Below, piece by piece: positions 45,040 through 56,990 of a stretch of 64,000 nt of DNA (positions within the stretch are counted from its first letter, which is position 1; each line of letters opens with the position of its first letter). Made by a program: the position numbers and the translations under genes. The stretch is from Mallotus nudiflorus (lineage: Eukaryota > Streptophyta > Magnoliopsida > Malpighiales > Euphorbiaceae). The notes below the pieces were generated by a model. The model was given only the letters and a program-made list of their open reading frames with translations, had not been told where the DNA came from and did not search any database. The stretch lies in assembly GCA_947683625.1 (NCBI GenBank), contig CANTUR010000919.1, positions 82,424-146,423 on the forward strand, written 5' to 3'.

Positions 45040-45715
45040 CAGTCATCTTGAGCTCCAATGTCTAGCTAAGGACTCCACCCTCTAGCTGGAATGTCATTCT
45101 AATCTAGGGGCATAGAAGTCCCAGTGTCATGGTCATCAAAGCCAAGACCAGTAAGCTATCTATAAAGCTTCTCGTTCTCACTCTCCAAATCCCCAACATA
45201 ACTCTGTTGTATCAAGAATAGTTAGAATCATGCACATCATGCATAACATGCATACATTTGCATACTTGTTGTAAATACGAACCCTCCAACTATTTATGAT
45301 CTGTATAGTAAACAATCTCTAGGATGAGGTGAGTCTATACAGATACTCCACTTGCATCTAAAGGATCTGTAAAATAACATGTACTAATTCAGAAATAAGT
45401 GTCAGTTTGTGTCGGATTGGAAATGCAAAATGCACTTACATGTGAAGCATCGGGAGGAGAAAAGCTAAGAATTTGAGCTATATCAAAATACATGTGATTC
45501 TCAATAAGGGTTTGCACCGTAAGAGCCTAGTAGTACATAGACCTATCAAGTGGGAGAACATCGCCCAGAATGGTACTCTAAGAAGTATCACCTCGAGCAA
45601 CTCCACAATGCTGAGTATGCTCAACCTCCTGCTCAGTCCTCTTAACATCACCCTCAATCTCCTCCTTCAAAGCAACACCAGTAGCTTCTTTAACATATAC
45701 AAAAAAAGGGTAAAT
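45040..45715 (-). pseudogene. Antisense PMD gene of unit B, C-terminal tail only
   Basis: The minus strand carries the coiled tail DLESENEKLYR (near 45210-45170) and the exon with DVLPLDRSMYY-like sequence (near 45560-45530). It stops at 45715, exactly where the damaged LTR begins. The PMD core itself was removed with the start of that LTR. The frame 45473-45757 on the plus strand is not real. Confidence 0.6.
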
Positions 45716-47280
45716 GATGAAAATGTTATAAATAGGTTGTCAATACATGAAGTTTGAAACCTCAAAAGTCTGAATGTATTTCCAAAAGGGGTTTAATTGG
45801 TTTTTTTAAGGACTTAATTGTAATGTTTTTCAAGACCTAATTAAAAAGTCTAACTTCTTTCATGGTCTTTTTATAATTAAAAGTCAAAAAAAAAAGAAAG
45901 ATCAGAATTACACAATTTTGGTCGGAATTAGGCATGTTCCATCTATTTTTTATTTTATTTTATTTTATTTCAGTAAGTAAAATTTGGTCTCCTGAATTTT
46001 GATTGGTAAAATAGTATTTATCTGAACTTTTATGAAATTAAAGTCCTTTTAAAATCAAAACTCAAAGAAAGGCAAGTCACATTAGGATACGTTTTTAGCT
46101 AGGGTTTTTTACTATAAAAGCCCAGCTTGAGCTATCCTAAAGAGGGACCTTTTAGAGACTTTTCTTTTTTTTTCCCAAGCAGTACACAAAAAATATTCTC
46201 TATAATTTATTTATTTTTGAAGTAAGGAGCAATAGACTTTTAAGAAGAACAATAATAAGTTTTTGAAGATCTACTTAATAAACAACAGTAATTTAGACTA
46301 GTTTGAGGGGAAACTCATACTGTATCCATAATCATCATCTTCTTTTCTCCCTTCTTTTATTTTTATGTTATTTTATTATTTTGATTTTTTAAAATTTCAA
46401 TTTTTTTTTAATTTTTATTGTTATTTCATTCACTAATCATTGTTTACTCTTTTGTGTTGGTGATTATGGAGGAGATTACATGATGATCTTACTAGGTGAA
46501 CAAAATCTATGAGGGTCTATGGAATGTAATGGATTGAACTTTGTAGCTCAATATAGTTTTTAAGTTTTTTTTATTTAGTTGTTTATTATTGTTTTGATTT
46601 TGTTTTGTTTTTATTATTTTTGGGATTGTATTAATTTTTAATTTCTTATTATTTTCAATAGCTCATTGTAAAAGCCCAGATAGTGGGAATAATGAAGTAA
46701 TGTGTGTAATTGTGTGTTTTATTTTAATTAATTTGTTAGTAAAATTAGGGTTTTTTTGGAATTAAAATAATTAGACTTAGATTCACTTAATTAAAATTGA
46801 ATAAGAATTAGGCCCAATAGTTTTTAAGCTCACTTATAAATTAAAACATGTAGATTTAGGCCATTTATTTAAAATCAATGTGATTAGACTAACTTAGGGA
46901 TTGTGATTTATATGAATGCATTGTTTATGTGTATTTTTCATGACTAGTTTGCCTGGAGTTAATTGTTTAAATAAGGGTTTATATGAAATTGCATGTAAAT
47001 AAAAGGTAAAATAGTAATTCATAAAGTAATTCTAAATGAACACAAGACTAAAAGAAGTTGGTATTCTGTATCAAGAATCTTCAAGTTATGGTGCTGGCTT
47101 TCTTTTGGAGAATTAAGTACCACTATTTTTCAATTTATCCTAGTTATTACCCTAGGTGGCAACTCCTCATCTCCATGCCATGTTTTTGTGATAGTGGTTA
47201 GTGTATTTTCTAGAGCCTTGAGCTCAAACAGTGTCACGATTGCTAAAATCTTGGGCACACACTAAACCCCACCGTCTATA
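45716..47280 (+). repeat. Damaged LTR between units B and E
   Basis: It starts inside the LTR (TGATGAAAATGTTATAAATAGG, in pieces), about 50 bases after the expected TG, joined to antisense-gene sequence through a short shared AAATG/GATG. It keeps the TATA box at 46113-46120. About 540 bases are missing near 46750. It ends ACCGTCTATA followed by seven bases of PBS. Both ends are internal deletions, not integration ends. Confidence 0.83.
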
Positions 47281-47281
47281 A

Positions 47282-47288
47282 TGGCGAC
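47282..47288 (+). other. PBS stub fused to 3' region (deletion scar of unit E)
   Basis: TGGCGAC of a PBS is joined directly to sequence equivalent to 43700 of B (AAAGG...GTAAAGGGG). The two parents share CGA/GAC at the joint. Leader, gag, pol and post-pol hairpins of unit E were removed in one step. Confidence 0.75.
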
Positions 47289-47665
47289 AAAGGCGTAAAG
47301 GGGAAATGAAGGTCAAAAAATGCAACCTAGGTACAAGAACATAGTGGTTATATAGGTTGATGGTTACAAACTTCAATTTCCACTAAAGACAGACCCATGT
47401 AATCTCAATATTAATAATGCCTTTCATATAATCAATCCATTGAACTATAATGCGCTTGTCCTTTATCTTCAATGGGTGAGATTGTATATGATGAGGTTGA
47501 TAAATCAAAGTATTGTTAGGGGCATTAAGTAGACTCAATTTCTCCTGTAGCAAAAAAAAAAGCTAAGTAAAAAACGTAAAAAGGTAGCTTAGGAAAAATA
47601 AAAAGAAAGGCTACATACCTGAAGGAGAAGTAAATTACCTGAGAATCGATTCTGAATCTAGAAAT
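47289..47665 (-). pseudogene. Antisense DUF7745-like gene remnant of unit E
   Basis: The second exon piece (WIDYMKGIINIEITWVC-like, about 47450-47380) is followed by the intron with a CTAAG/CTTAG hairpin (47565-47605), the GTATGT donor near 47620 and only a few residues of the first exon. A deletion then joins it to the PMD tail near 47665. Confidence 0.5.
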
Positions 47666-47689
47666 TATGCAAGCACAAAATAAAAAGAT

Positions 47690-49690
47690 TAGTCATCCTG
47701 AGCTCTAGTGTCTAGCCAAGGACTTTACCCTCTAGCTAGATTGTTGCTCTAATCCGAGGTCATAGAAGTCCTAGTGTCATGATCATCAAAGTTGAGACTA
47801 ATAAGCTGTTTGTGAAGCCTCTCATTCTCACACTCCAGATCCCCAGCATAACTTTGTTGCATCAAGAATAGTTAGCATCATGCATACATTTGCATACTTA
47901 TTTTAAATACTAATCCTCCAACTATCTATGATTTGTATAGTAAATAATCTCTAGGATGATGCAAGTCTATATAGATACTCTGCAGGTGTCTAAGGGATTT
48001 GTAAAATAACATATACTAATTCAGCAATAAGTGTCAGTTTGTGTAGGATTAGAAATCCAAAATGCACTTACATATGAATCATCAGGAGGAGAAAAGCTAG
48101 GAATCTTAGCTATATCAAAATATATATGTTGCTCAACAGGGGTCTGCACCGTAGGAGCCTAGTAGTACATAAACCTATTAAGTGGGGGAACATCGTCTAG
48201 AATGGTACTCAAGGAAATTACCTCAAGTAGCTCCACTATGCTGAGTATGCTCAACCTCCTACTCAGTCCTCTCAGCATCACCCTCAGTCTCCTCCTTCAT
48301 AGCAACATTAGTAGCTTCTTCAACTTGTACAAAAAAGGGTAAATGTCATCTATAGTGATGAAAGAGACAAAGTAAAATAGTGATAGTGAGGAACGATGAC
48401 AGAAAGCATACCTCAGTTGGATGTATAGGAACCTACTCTAGCAGATTCTCCCGAATATACTCCTAATAGTGATGAGAACACTAGAGCAGAGTTAAAGCAT
48501 CATATCCCTCAAGAGCTACTCTAAGCTCAAGACTAGTCATACTACAACTCCTCAACATCGAAGAGGGAATAGAAGAAAGAACATGCCTCCTGGAATGTCC
48601 TATATGCCAATGATAAACCCGCTCACCAAGATACCATATATGGCAACCAGAACCATGAAGCAAAATCCTCATAGTCTCAAGCCTCACAGCTGTAGTCATG
48701 AAATTGTATTGCTGGATGTCCTCAGCATCGACCAGCCAATCTAATCTGAACTGCAAATTCATTCAGATAAATTTTAACTTTCACAATTGATTAAATACTA
48801 AAAATTAGATTTATCTTACTAGGTCCCACTCTAAGGAGTTTAGCTGATCCCAATAAGTCTGTAGATCATACTTAATGCTAGCTAGATGAGAATAACCCTA
48901 TCTCTGCATCAAAGGAAGATTCCTGTCAAAGCTAATAGCGTTGAAGCCTTAAATCACCCCGATCTCAATGCCCCAGATCTAAAAAATGAAAAATAGTTGA
49001 AATGAAAAGAAGGGGTTGTAAAAGAGAAAAAGGTGGTAGAAGACACATGGAAGACGTGCATGCAAGACATGCCAAAAGCCACACATCATCATAACACCTC
49101 TATAAACAATATCCAGTCTATAGTAGAGATAAGCAAGAGCTATAGATCCCCAATTAAAAGTAGAGACTCTAGCAAGATCCTAAAGGGGACCAAGAAGAGC
49201 TATGCCAACCTCATGGCCAGTCTCGTAAAAGAGGGTAGTGCCTAGTAGTATCAATAAGAAACATCTCACCTTTTGAAGGATCTGATGAGGTGTGGTGATA
49301 GGTAATCTCCTGAAACCCCTGAACAAGAGAAGAAAAAAGCACGTTCTTCATATTCTTCCATATCGGAATGAACTCGAGCAAGTCACAAACATAGCAACTC
49401 CTAGCATCCTTTGGAAGAGTGCAGTAATGGATAATAAAGGGAATCGAGGCACCCCTGAAGCTGATCCCAATAATAACAGAGAAGCTTATAAGGAAAATAG
49501 TCAGCTCAGCCACTCATGGGTGGAAGGTGTGAGTGGTATCCATCCACCTCTCGATAAGAGCAAAAAGTGAGTAATGGTCTAACCTACCTCGAGAAGTTGA
49601 TAGAGCGATAATGAAGCGTCAGAAGCCAGATGCCAAAATATGTTGTACTACATCTCTAGATAAATCAAGAAAGAGTTCCCGAGCTAAGTC
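47690..49690 (-). pseudogene. Antisense PMD (plant mobile domain) gene of unit E
   Basis: It has the same order as in D: LIERWMDTTHTFHPWVAELT and SFSVIIGISFRGASIPF (about 49550-49430), then KNMKNVLFSSLVQGF. The later exon (48762-48481) reads LDWLVDAEDIQQYNFMTTAV, LETMRILLHGSGCHIWYLGE and RVYHWHIGHSRRHV. The GTATGC donor near 48409 and an AG acceptor near 48325 are kept, as in D. The coiled tail is near 47840-47800. Frames are broken by stops and frameshifts. Comparison of C, D and E shows the gene was part of the ancestral element. Confidence 0.73.
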
Positions 49691-49799
49691 AAAGCAACCT
49701 GAGCACTTCAATGGTTTCTAAACAAAATTTAGAAAACAAAAGGATTACTTTCTTTATAAACTATTGATTTTTATCTATTTTTATTTTTATCTTTAAAAA

Positions 49800-49985
49800 A
49801 AGGATCGGAAGACTGGATTTCCGATTGGAAAATCCAAAATTTTGATCGTATTTCTAGATTTTTGGTCAGAAATCCAAAATTCCGATCGGATTTCCAGATT
49901 TTCAATTGAAAATCTAAAATTCTGATCCAAAATTTAGATTTCCTACTAAAAATCTAGAAATCTGACTGTAATTCTGTCAATCCTT
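49800..49985. repeat. Palindromic repeat cluster upstream of the antisense PMD gene (unit E)
   Basis: It contains a perfect 20-base palindrome at 49896-49915 (AGATTTTCAA followed by its reverse complement), an 8-base CCGATCGG centre at 49882-49889 and several near-palindromes. It corresponds to 22430-22585 of D. The stretch 49990-50315 has no recognised gene. Confidence 0.7.
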
Positions 49986-50319
49986 GATAACATGCAAATG
50001 CTAGGTTTATAAAATTTTGTTTTCAAATTGATAATTTCATGCAATTTTATTTTGTATAGCAGAGATTCTATAATTGCATGCATGAATATGTTAATTTATA
50101 TATTGACAGGAATATATCTTTATGTAGAATCAAAGACAGAAGAAAAATTTACGTCATCTCCAACTTATAGCATCTATGGAGGTGCAAGCAAGTCAAAGGG
50201 AGCACCTCTTCCCCTTTATTGAGCCCCAGATTATTTTGAGGAAAATGTAGTTGAGATATGATAGGATTTAATTTCCTAGAGCTGCTTCCACATAGTCTAT
50301 GTACTGAGTGAGCCATAAT

Positions 50320-50600
50320 ATTAGATAGCACTATACGTCCAAGTATAGTCAACATCATATGACCGAGTATGATGTAGCCCTTTTATCCATACTATACATC
50401 CGAGTATAGTCAACATTATACGACCGAGTACAATGTCCCCTTTTAATTTGTACTATACGTCCGAGTATAGTCAATATTGTATGATCGAGTACAATGTATC
50501 TTTTCAATCGGTACTATATGACCGAGTATACTCAACATCATATGACCGAGTGTGATGTATCCTTTCAAATCAATGCTATATGTCTGAGTATAGTGTTTCC
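50320..50600. repeat. Hairpin minisatellite of unit E (~61-bp unit, about 5 copies)
   Basis: Same family as 23208-24375, with both versions of dyad 2: CATCATATGACCGAGTATGATG-like near 50351 and ATTGTATGATCGAGTACAAT-like near 50473. The much lower copy number shows contraction or expansion between sister units. Confidence 0.87.
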
Positions 50601-50785
50601 TCAGATGTTTTAGGATTATGCCTAGTGTTGTACGGCAACATAAGCATTCATAGTGAATTAATGATCACTTGTAGGCAAAAGCCTCTAAGAGCATAGGTAA
50701 GTATCTAAACTTTTATTCTTAAGAAATTATGCATTTATTTGCTTTGCCGTAGTTTTTTAAGCAAATAGCGACAAAGGGGGGCAAT
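50601..50785 (+). other. Conserved pre-PPT block and PPT of unit E
   Basis: Same block as 24376-24561. It holds GTTG/CAAC (50627-50639). The PPT ACAAAGGGGGGCAAT is at 50771-50785. Confidence 0.77.
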
Positions 50786-52923
50786 TGTAAACACCCAATT
50801 TCGGGATGATGAAATGTGGATGCGATACAGGACTTTGATGATAAAAATGTTAAAAAAAGGTCTTCAATACTAAAAGTTTAAAACCTCAAAAGCCTGAATG
50901 CATTTCTAAGAGGGGTTTAATTGGTTTTTTAAGGACTTAATTGTAATATTTTTCAGGACCTAATTGAAAAGTCTAAATTCTTTTAGGGGTCTTTTTGTAA
51001 TTAAAAGTTAAAAAAAGATCAAAATTATGTAATTCTAATCTAAATTACACAATTCCAGTCGGAATTAGGCATGTTCTGTCTGTTATTTTATTTTATTTTA
51101 GTAAATAAAATTTGGTTTCTTGAATTTTGATTGGTCAAATAGTATTTATCTAAACTTTCAAGAAATTAAAATCCTTTTAAAATCAAAACCCTGAGAAAGG
51201 CAAGTCATAGTAGGATACATTTTTAGCTAGGATTTTTTCCTATAAAAGCCTAGCTTGAGCTATCTTGAGGGAGGACCTCTCAGAGACTTTTCTTTTTTTC
51301 CCTAGGCAGTACACAAAAAATATTCTCTGTGATTTATTTGTTTTTGAAGCAAGGAGCAATAGACTTTTGAGAAGAAGAATAACAAGTTTTTAAAGATCTA
51401 CTTAACAAACATTATTGATTTATACTAGTCTAAGTGGCAACTCATACAGCATCCATAATCATCATCTTCTTCCTCCCTTCTTTTATTTTTAGTTTATTTT
51501 ATTATTTTGATTTTATTAAATTTCAATTTTATTAAATTTTTATTATTATTTTATTCGCTAATCATTATTTATTCTTTTGTGTTGGTGATTATGAAGGAGA
51601 TTACATGATGATCTTACTAGGTGAACAAAATCCATGAAGGTCCATGGAATGCCATGGATTAAACTTTGTAGCTAAATATAGTTTCTAGGTTTTTTTTATT
51701 TAGTTGTTTATTATTTTTTTATTTTTTTTGTTTTTATTATTTTTGGGATTGTATTAATTTTTATTTTCTTATTTTTTTCAATAGCTTATTATAATAGCCC
51801 CAATTGTAGGAATAATGAAGTCATGTGTGTGTGATTGTGTGTTTTATTTTAATTAATTGGTTAGTAAAATTAGGGTTTTAATTAGGTAATTAATTAAAAT
51901 CAATGGCTATAGAAATCATTAGGTTGTTTAATTAAAATTGAATTAGATTTAATTGGATAGAATTAGGGTTGCTTGTTGATTATTTTATTTTATTTTATTT
52001 GTTTGTTTTGAGTCACTTTAATTAAATTAGGGTTTTTAGAATAGATTTAATTGATTGTTTGATCCTTATTTGATTGTTTTGATATTTGTTTCTTTTTATT
52101 TGGCTTGTTTGTTTATGTTTATATGTTTTAGGTCTTAAGCTCATGTTAGATTTTAACTCATTTAAATAAATTTAGGTTTTTTAGGTTTAATTAATAAAAA
52201 TGCATCTTTAGGCCCATAATTAATTAGACTTAGGGTAGAGATAAATTGGACCCATTTAGCTAATTTAGACATAGGCCCACCTAATTTAATTAATTTAGAC
52301 TTAGCCCATTTAATTTAAGTCTTTTCCATAATTTGTAGATTTAAGATCACTTTAGAAATAATATATGTAGAACTATGCTCATTAATTTAAATACTTCATA
52401 ATTTGTAGATTTAGGCTCATTTTAGAATTAAAATAAATAGATTTAGGTTTATTTAAGGAATTAGGCCCATTAGTCTTTAGGCTCACTTGTAAATTAAAAC
52501 ATATAGATTTAGGCCATTTAATTAAAATCAATGTAAATTAGACTAATTTAGGGATTGTGATTTATATGAATGCATTGTTTATGTGTACTTTTCATGACTA
52601 GTTTGCATGGAGTTAATTGTTTAAATAAGGGTTTATATGAAATTACATGTAAATAGAGGCTAAGATAGTAAGTCTAAATGAACACAAGATTGAAAGAAGT
52701 TAGTATTCTATATCCAGAATCTCCTAGTTGTGGTGCTGGCTTTCTTTTAGTGAATCAAGTACCACCATTTTTCAATTTGTCCCAGTTATTACCCTGGGTG
52801 GCGACTCCTCATCTTCACACCATGTCTTTGTGACAATGGTTAGTATGTTTCTCTAGAGCCCTGAGTTCAAACAGTGTCGAGGTTGCTAAAATCTTAGGCG
52901 CACGCTAAACCCCACTGTCTACA
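50786..52923 (+). repeat. Terminal LTR of the D-B-E train
   Basis: It starts TGTAAACACCCAATTTCGGG and ends CCCACTGTCTACA, 2138 bases. A TATA box is at 51241-51248. It is the most complete LTR of this family here and the best reference for the split and damaged copies. The next bases are CATAT, the possible target duplication. Confidence 0.87.
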
Positions 52924-53220
52924 CATATCACTTGTTTGCAATGTTAATTAAAGGTGTGCATGGTCTTATTTGGTATAGAGAATGTAATTCTTTAGAATTG
53001 CACCAAAATATTAAAGATTTAAAAATTAAAGATCAAAAATTATTCCACATTTTTTGGAGCGCTTAAGTTCGAAGATAAAAATTTTTTGTTCAATTTAGCT
53101 CAAGCTGTAGGGAGAACCAATTTAGGGCTGGTTCCACCCAAATATGAACTATTAACTTCCGATTCCGATTTCGAACCGACAAGCTAAAAAAAATACTATT
53201 ATGGCCTGGGGACTACATTA

Positions 53221-53268
53221 CTTTGCCCCCCTTTAAAGTAATTGTTACTTTGGGGTGGGGGGGCAAAG
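53221..53268. repeat. GC-rich inverted repeat (hairpin), 48 bases
   Basis: Outer arms CTTTGCCCCCC (53221-53231) and GGGGGGCAAAG (53258-53268) are perfect. Inner arms AAAGTAA (53235-53241) and TTACTTT (53245-53251) also pair. Confidence 0.8.
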
Positions 53269-53491
53269 ACCTTTCAGATGTGAACTTTGAAATGTGCATT
53301 TTTTTTACGCCTTTCACTTTATAAACGATTAAAAAGAGGGAGATATTTCAATTAGATATTGATATTAATGATTTTATTTTTCAAATCCCCAAAATATGTA
53401 TGATTCTAGAGATTAAAAATTATTTAAAATAAATACACAATTAAGAGACAATGAAAAATATATCTATATATAGTAAATAAACAATTAAACA

Positions 53492-53566
<75 letters not shown>

Positions 53567-53589
53567 CATTATTATTATTATTATTATTA
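53492..53589. repeat. (ATT)n microsatellite, about 32 units with one interruption
   Basis: The tract is perfect apart from one ATC unit near 53566. The poly-asparagine frame on the minus strand is an artefact. Confidence 0.95.
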
Positions 53590-53778
53590 AATAAAATTTT
53601 TAAAAATATCAACAGTGTTATTTATTTATATAGCAATTTGATATTAATGTAATATAGTTATAATTCATTACAATTTTTATAAATATTTTATTTAAATAAT
53701 TATATGATATTACCTTAATATTTCTTATAATTATTTTTTCTCAACTGTAGAACTAATTTCGTATAATTAAAAAATATA

Positions 53779-54869
53779 TAAAAGAGTCTTCAGGGGTGAG
53801 TAGGACTATCGAACAAAAATAAGAAATTAAAAAGATTTAAACAAGAATTTAAAAGAAAGTTGAGAAGGAAGAATCATGAAGACAAGAATTTAAGGAGTTT
53901 GGATTCTTGACAATCCTACGTCTCCACCTAACTTATCCCCAAGTTAGGATTTTGAATTTCCACAATCTATTTGCCTAAATTGAATTTTACAAATTGAGTT
54001 TTAGGCTCAACTCAAACCTTACAACTTGAGTTTTCAAGGCTAACTCAAAAACCAATTTACAAGTATTTTCAAGGCTTATACTAAAACTAAATTCCCAAGT
54101 GTTTTAATCATTAAACACTTAAACCAATTCCTTTAGAATAGAATTTTACTTCCTATTTTCTTAACCCAGAAAATAGAAGAGTAAGAATTTCTATTCTAAC
54201 ACTCACTGACTCTCATAAGATTATATAACAATAAAATGAATTTTGAAAGAGTTTAGAGAGCTTAATTGAATGCTTAAAAGTATATAATGAATAAACAAGT
54301 TTCTTAATGCCAAAATAATCTTCAGAGGTTATATTTATACTTGAGCAATTCAATTATAGTTGTTGGAAGCACTAATTTCATTCCTAACAAAATCAAAGTC
54401 CATTTAAATGAAATTTGGACTTTTAAGTTGCAATTTATTAAGTCCTGGTCAAGATATCACCAGTCCCAATCATGACAAGCATTAAATAGCTGTTACGAGC
54501 CATTGTATTTGAATTTCTGCATTATTCCCGATCGGGATATCATTGTCTTGGGTAGTGTCCCGATTGGGACATTGGATCGGGATGGGTTCTGCCAAAAATT
54601 GAGTTTTTTTTTATATAAATTGGTCTTCCTTAGTCCTGGTCGGGACTATGACAAGATTTTTATTTTTTTGTGCAATTTAGTCCCTATGTTGTGTTCGATC
54701 AAGATAGTGCTTGTGATGTCTTTCTAGAATGATTTTTCTTTGATAGTTCATCAATATTTTGATTTCCAAATTATTCTTAACCTATACACACTTGAAGCAA
54801 ATACATCAGTTGCTCAAAATCAAGTTTGTTAATATCAAAATCAAGATTAATAACTTACTAAGGTCAACA
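53779..54869 (-). repeat. 3' LTR of copia element G
   Basis: On the minus strand it starts TGTTGACCTTAGTAAG at 54869 and ends near 53779 in GACTCTTTTA, where F has GACTCTTTTCA. The last ~250 bases match the end of the F LTR (61095-61342) in reverse. Around 54520-54680 are several copies of CCCGATYGGGA. Confidence 0.8.
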
Positions 54870-54884
54870 ATCTCCCCTTTTTTT
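54870..54884 (-). other. Polypurine tract of element G
   Basis: On the minus strand it reads AAAAAAAGGGGAGAT, next to the TGTTGACC of the LTR. It fixes the LTR boundary and the orientation. From 54885 to 55740 the sequence is A/T-rich with no recognised gene. Confidence 0.72.
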
Positions 54885-55744
54885 ATTTTGACAAAATTAT
54901 TTTGAGTTTGATAAAAATAATACAAGATAAAGTGTATGATAAATAAAAATTGCGATAATAATGATGATATCAATTAAAATAAAATATATTTATTTATTTC
55001 TTCCCCTATAAATATGGACATGATAAAAAAAAATAAATTGATAATTTATGCTCCATAAAAAAAATAAAATATATTATAAGAGAATTATGGCCTAATATAA
55101 CAAATATGTTGAGAACATAATCAAAATATTTTATGATATAAAGGAAATAATTTCAAACATATAATGCATCACAAAAATAGTATATATAGCACAACCTCAT
55201 ATGATCATATAGAGTTTAGCTAGCTAATCATACATAATCATGTGGCACTTAGCATATTACAAACACAAACACTAAGCACAATTTTCTCTTTTGTCAAAGA
55301 TGAAAAGAAAAGAGAGATGTATAAAAGGAAAATGAACCTAAAGGAATAAAAAAATACTAGAAGGATTAAAAGATCATGAACTAAAACAATAAAAAAAATT
55401 AATATTAACAACACACTATCATATAAGTGTATTTCAAAAAAAAAATATTTTTCCCTTATCCCCTTTTGAATTAACTAAGTACACAAGCAAACTCAAATAT
55501 TTCTCCCCCTTTTTCAATAATAAAAAAAGAATGAATACTAGAGAAATTTATATTTTTAAAGAAAATATATTCATATAGTACAAAGATAAAATACTAAAAA
55601 TAAATTCAAAATAAACTAAACATAAATAAGCCTAAAATGAGCCTAAAAACAAACTAACAGCTAGAGGCTCATATACGAAAAATAAACAAAACAAATACTA
55701 AAAATAAAACAAAAATGAAAAGTATATATAATATATATTCTAGA

Positions 55745-56990
55745 GGAGGAGATGAAGGAGGATGAGCATAGGTGCAAGTATAGCCTTGTTACTTATAAAT
55801 ATAATGGACATCATGTTGAAGATGAGCAATATTGTCATCAATTTGATTGAAACACACATTGAAATTGAATTCAACTTCATCAAAGCGAGAATTGAAGTTA
55901 GATTCCATCAAGGACATGTGTTCAAAGCTTTGTCCTACCCAAAGAGATGTACGTTCACTTCTTGTCCTTTTTCTTAGAGGAGCATCATGATTTTAAGGTA
56001 TTTGTTCTTCTTCCCTAAAGTCTTAACCTTCTTGCTCTTCCAATTCATGAAAAATACCTTCAATATTTTCACTTGCTCTAAAGTCATGTTTCCAAATCCA
56101 AATTCCATTAATAGAGGTGAATTATTTGAAATTTCTAATAGAGGACTCATCAAGAAGTTTGGGTTTAGTAAAAGGTAGAGGATCAAGATTAATATTATAG
56201 AATTTAGCCAACTTTGTAACAATTCCTCCAATACAAATTGCACCGGTGTTACTATCACTAATTATCCAAATTCTCTATTGTAAAAATCTTCTTAAAGAAA
56301 TCTTTTCATCATGACAAAGGCAATAAAGAATGAAAAGATCATCAAAAGAAAAAGCTTCATTGGAAAGAGCTCTACCATTTATAGAGTAGGTAATGAAGTG
56401 ATGAACATACCAAAGTGCTTTGGATTTGATGTGAGAGGCTTTAGTATGTCCAGCAGAGAATTGAGGAGCATTAGGAGCATTTATTTCATCCCAAAAAGAA
56501 GCAAGCCAATAAGGGTTAACTTGAATGTGTCCCTCGTGGGAAAAACCAAAAAGAGTATCAAACTCTTAATAACTAATGAAGTGATCTCTTCCTCGTAATT
56601 TGAATCTCATGGAGAAGTAGGGATTTGCATCATTAAATTTAATGGAATGAAGAGTGTGCGATGAAAGAAATTTAGTAATGAGAGAAATTCAATAATGAGA
56701 GAAGGATAAAATGGAAAAGGTGAGAAAGCAAAATCATATATCCTACCTTTGAGAAGAAGATCCTTGACTTCATTATAGCAACCAATTACTTTGAGAGTAG
56801 GTTCATCCATGAATCTTGAAGGAATGAAAGCTCTCTTTTGGAATTGAGACACTCTTCTCTTGAGATCTTAAGTTAAATAAGAGAATGGACAGTGTGTTCT
56901 CTTGGGTTTATCCTTCTTAGAAGGAGGATCTTGAGAGGAGGAATGAACATTGCTTGGTTTCTTAGGATCTATGAGGAGAGAAAAGAAGAA
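55745..56990 (-). pseudogene. Extra gene after pol in copia element G (plant-retrotransposon extra-ORF type)
   Basis: From about 56985 the minus strand has a charged, Ser/Lys/Pro-rich start (QDPPSKKDKPKRTHCPFS). It continues SQFQKRAFIPSRFMDEPTLK, GCYNEVKDLLLKGRIYDF and FPFYPSLIIEFLSLL (56852-56690). After a frameshift near 56650 it reads IKFNDANPYFSMRFKLRGRD, then past one stop EFDTLFGFSHEGHIQVNP, GHTKASHIKSKALWYVHHF and FSFDDLFILYCLCHDEKIS. A Q/N-rich helical end (ESNFNSRFDEVEFNFNV, about 55890-55840) follows. The order resembles the 'putative plant transposon protein' domain found in extra ORFs of plant retroelements. Function unknown; it occupies the env position. The open frames 55974-56258 (-), 55762-55977 (+) and 56311-56598 (+) are shadows. 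Confidence 0.6.

Larger units (their letters stand above)
19292..52923 (+). mobile_element. Train of Tat/Ogre units D-B-E sharing LTRs (with A nested inside)
   Basis: Order: the 3' region of D (19292-24561), an LTR (24562-25784 plus 37759-38666, split by A), the interior of B (38667-45715), a damaged LTR (45716-47280), the 3' region of E (47281-50785) and an LTR (50786-52923). The split LTR has a PPT at its left edge and a PBS at its right edge, so one LTR serves as the 3' LTR of D and the 5' LTR of B. This is the layout of tandem elements formed by LTR-LTR recombination. The left end is cut by insertion of C and lies outside the window. Confidence 0.78.
52924..53778. other. Unassigned sequence between two retroelements
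   Basis: No gene is recognised. It contains a GC-rich inverted repeat (53221-53268) in otherwise AT-rich DNA and an (ATT)n tract (53492-53589). This may be the original target DNA of the train or a remnant of another element. Confidence 0.5.

Noticed and set aside
52924..53490. Possible host gene fragment between elements
   Set aside because: No frame, splice pattern or recognisable motif was found on either strand.
53424..53612. Poly-asparagine frame on the minus strand
   Set aside because: Product of the (ATT)n tract at 53492-53589.
55974..56258. 94-residue minus-strand frame in copia G
   Set aside because: It is out of frame with the extra gene that I can follow through this stretch by its conserved words.
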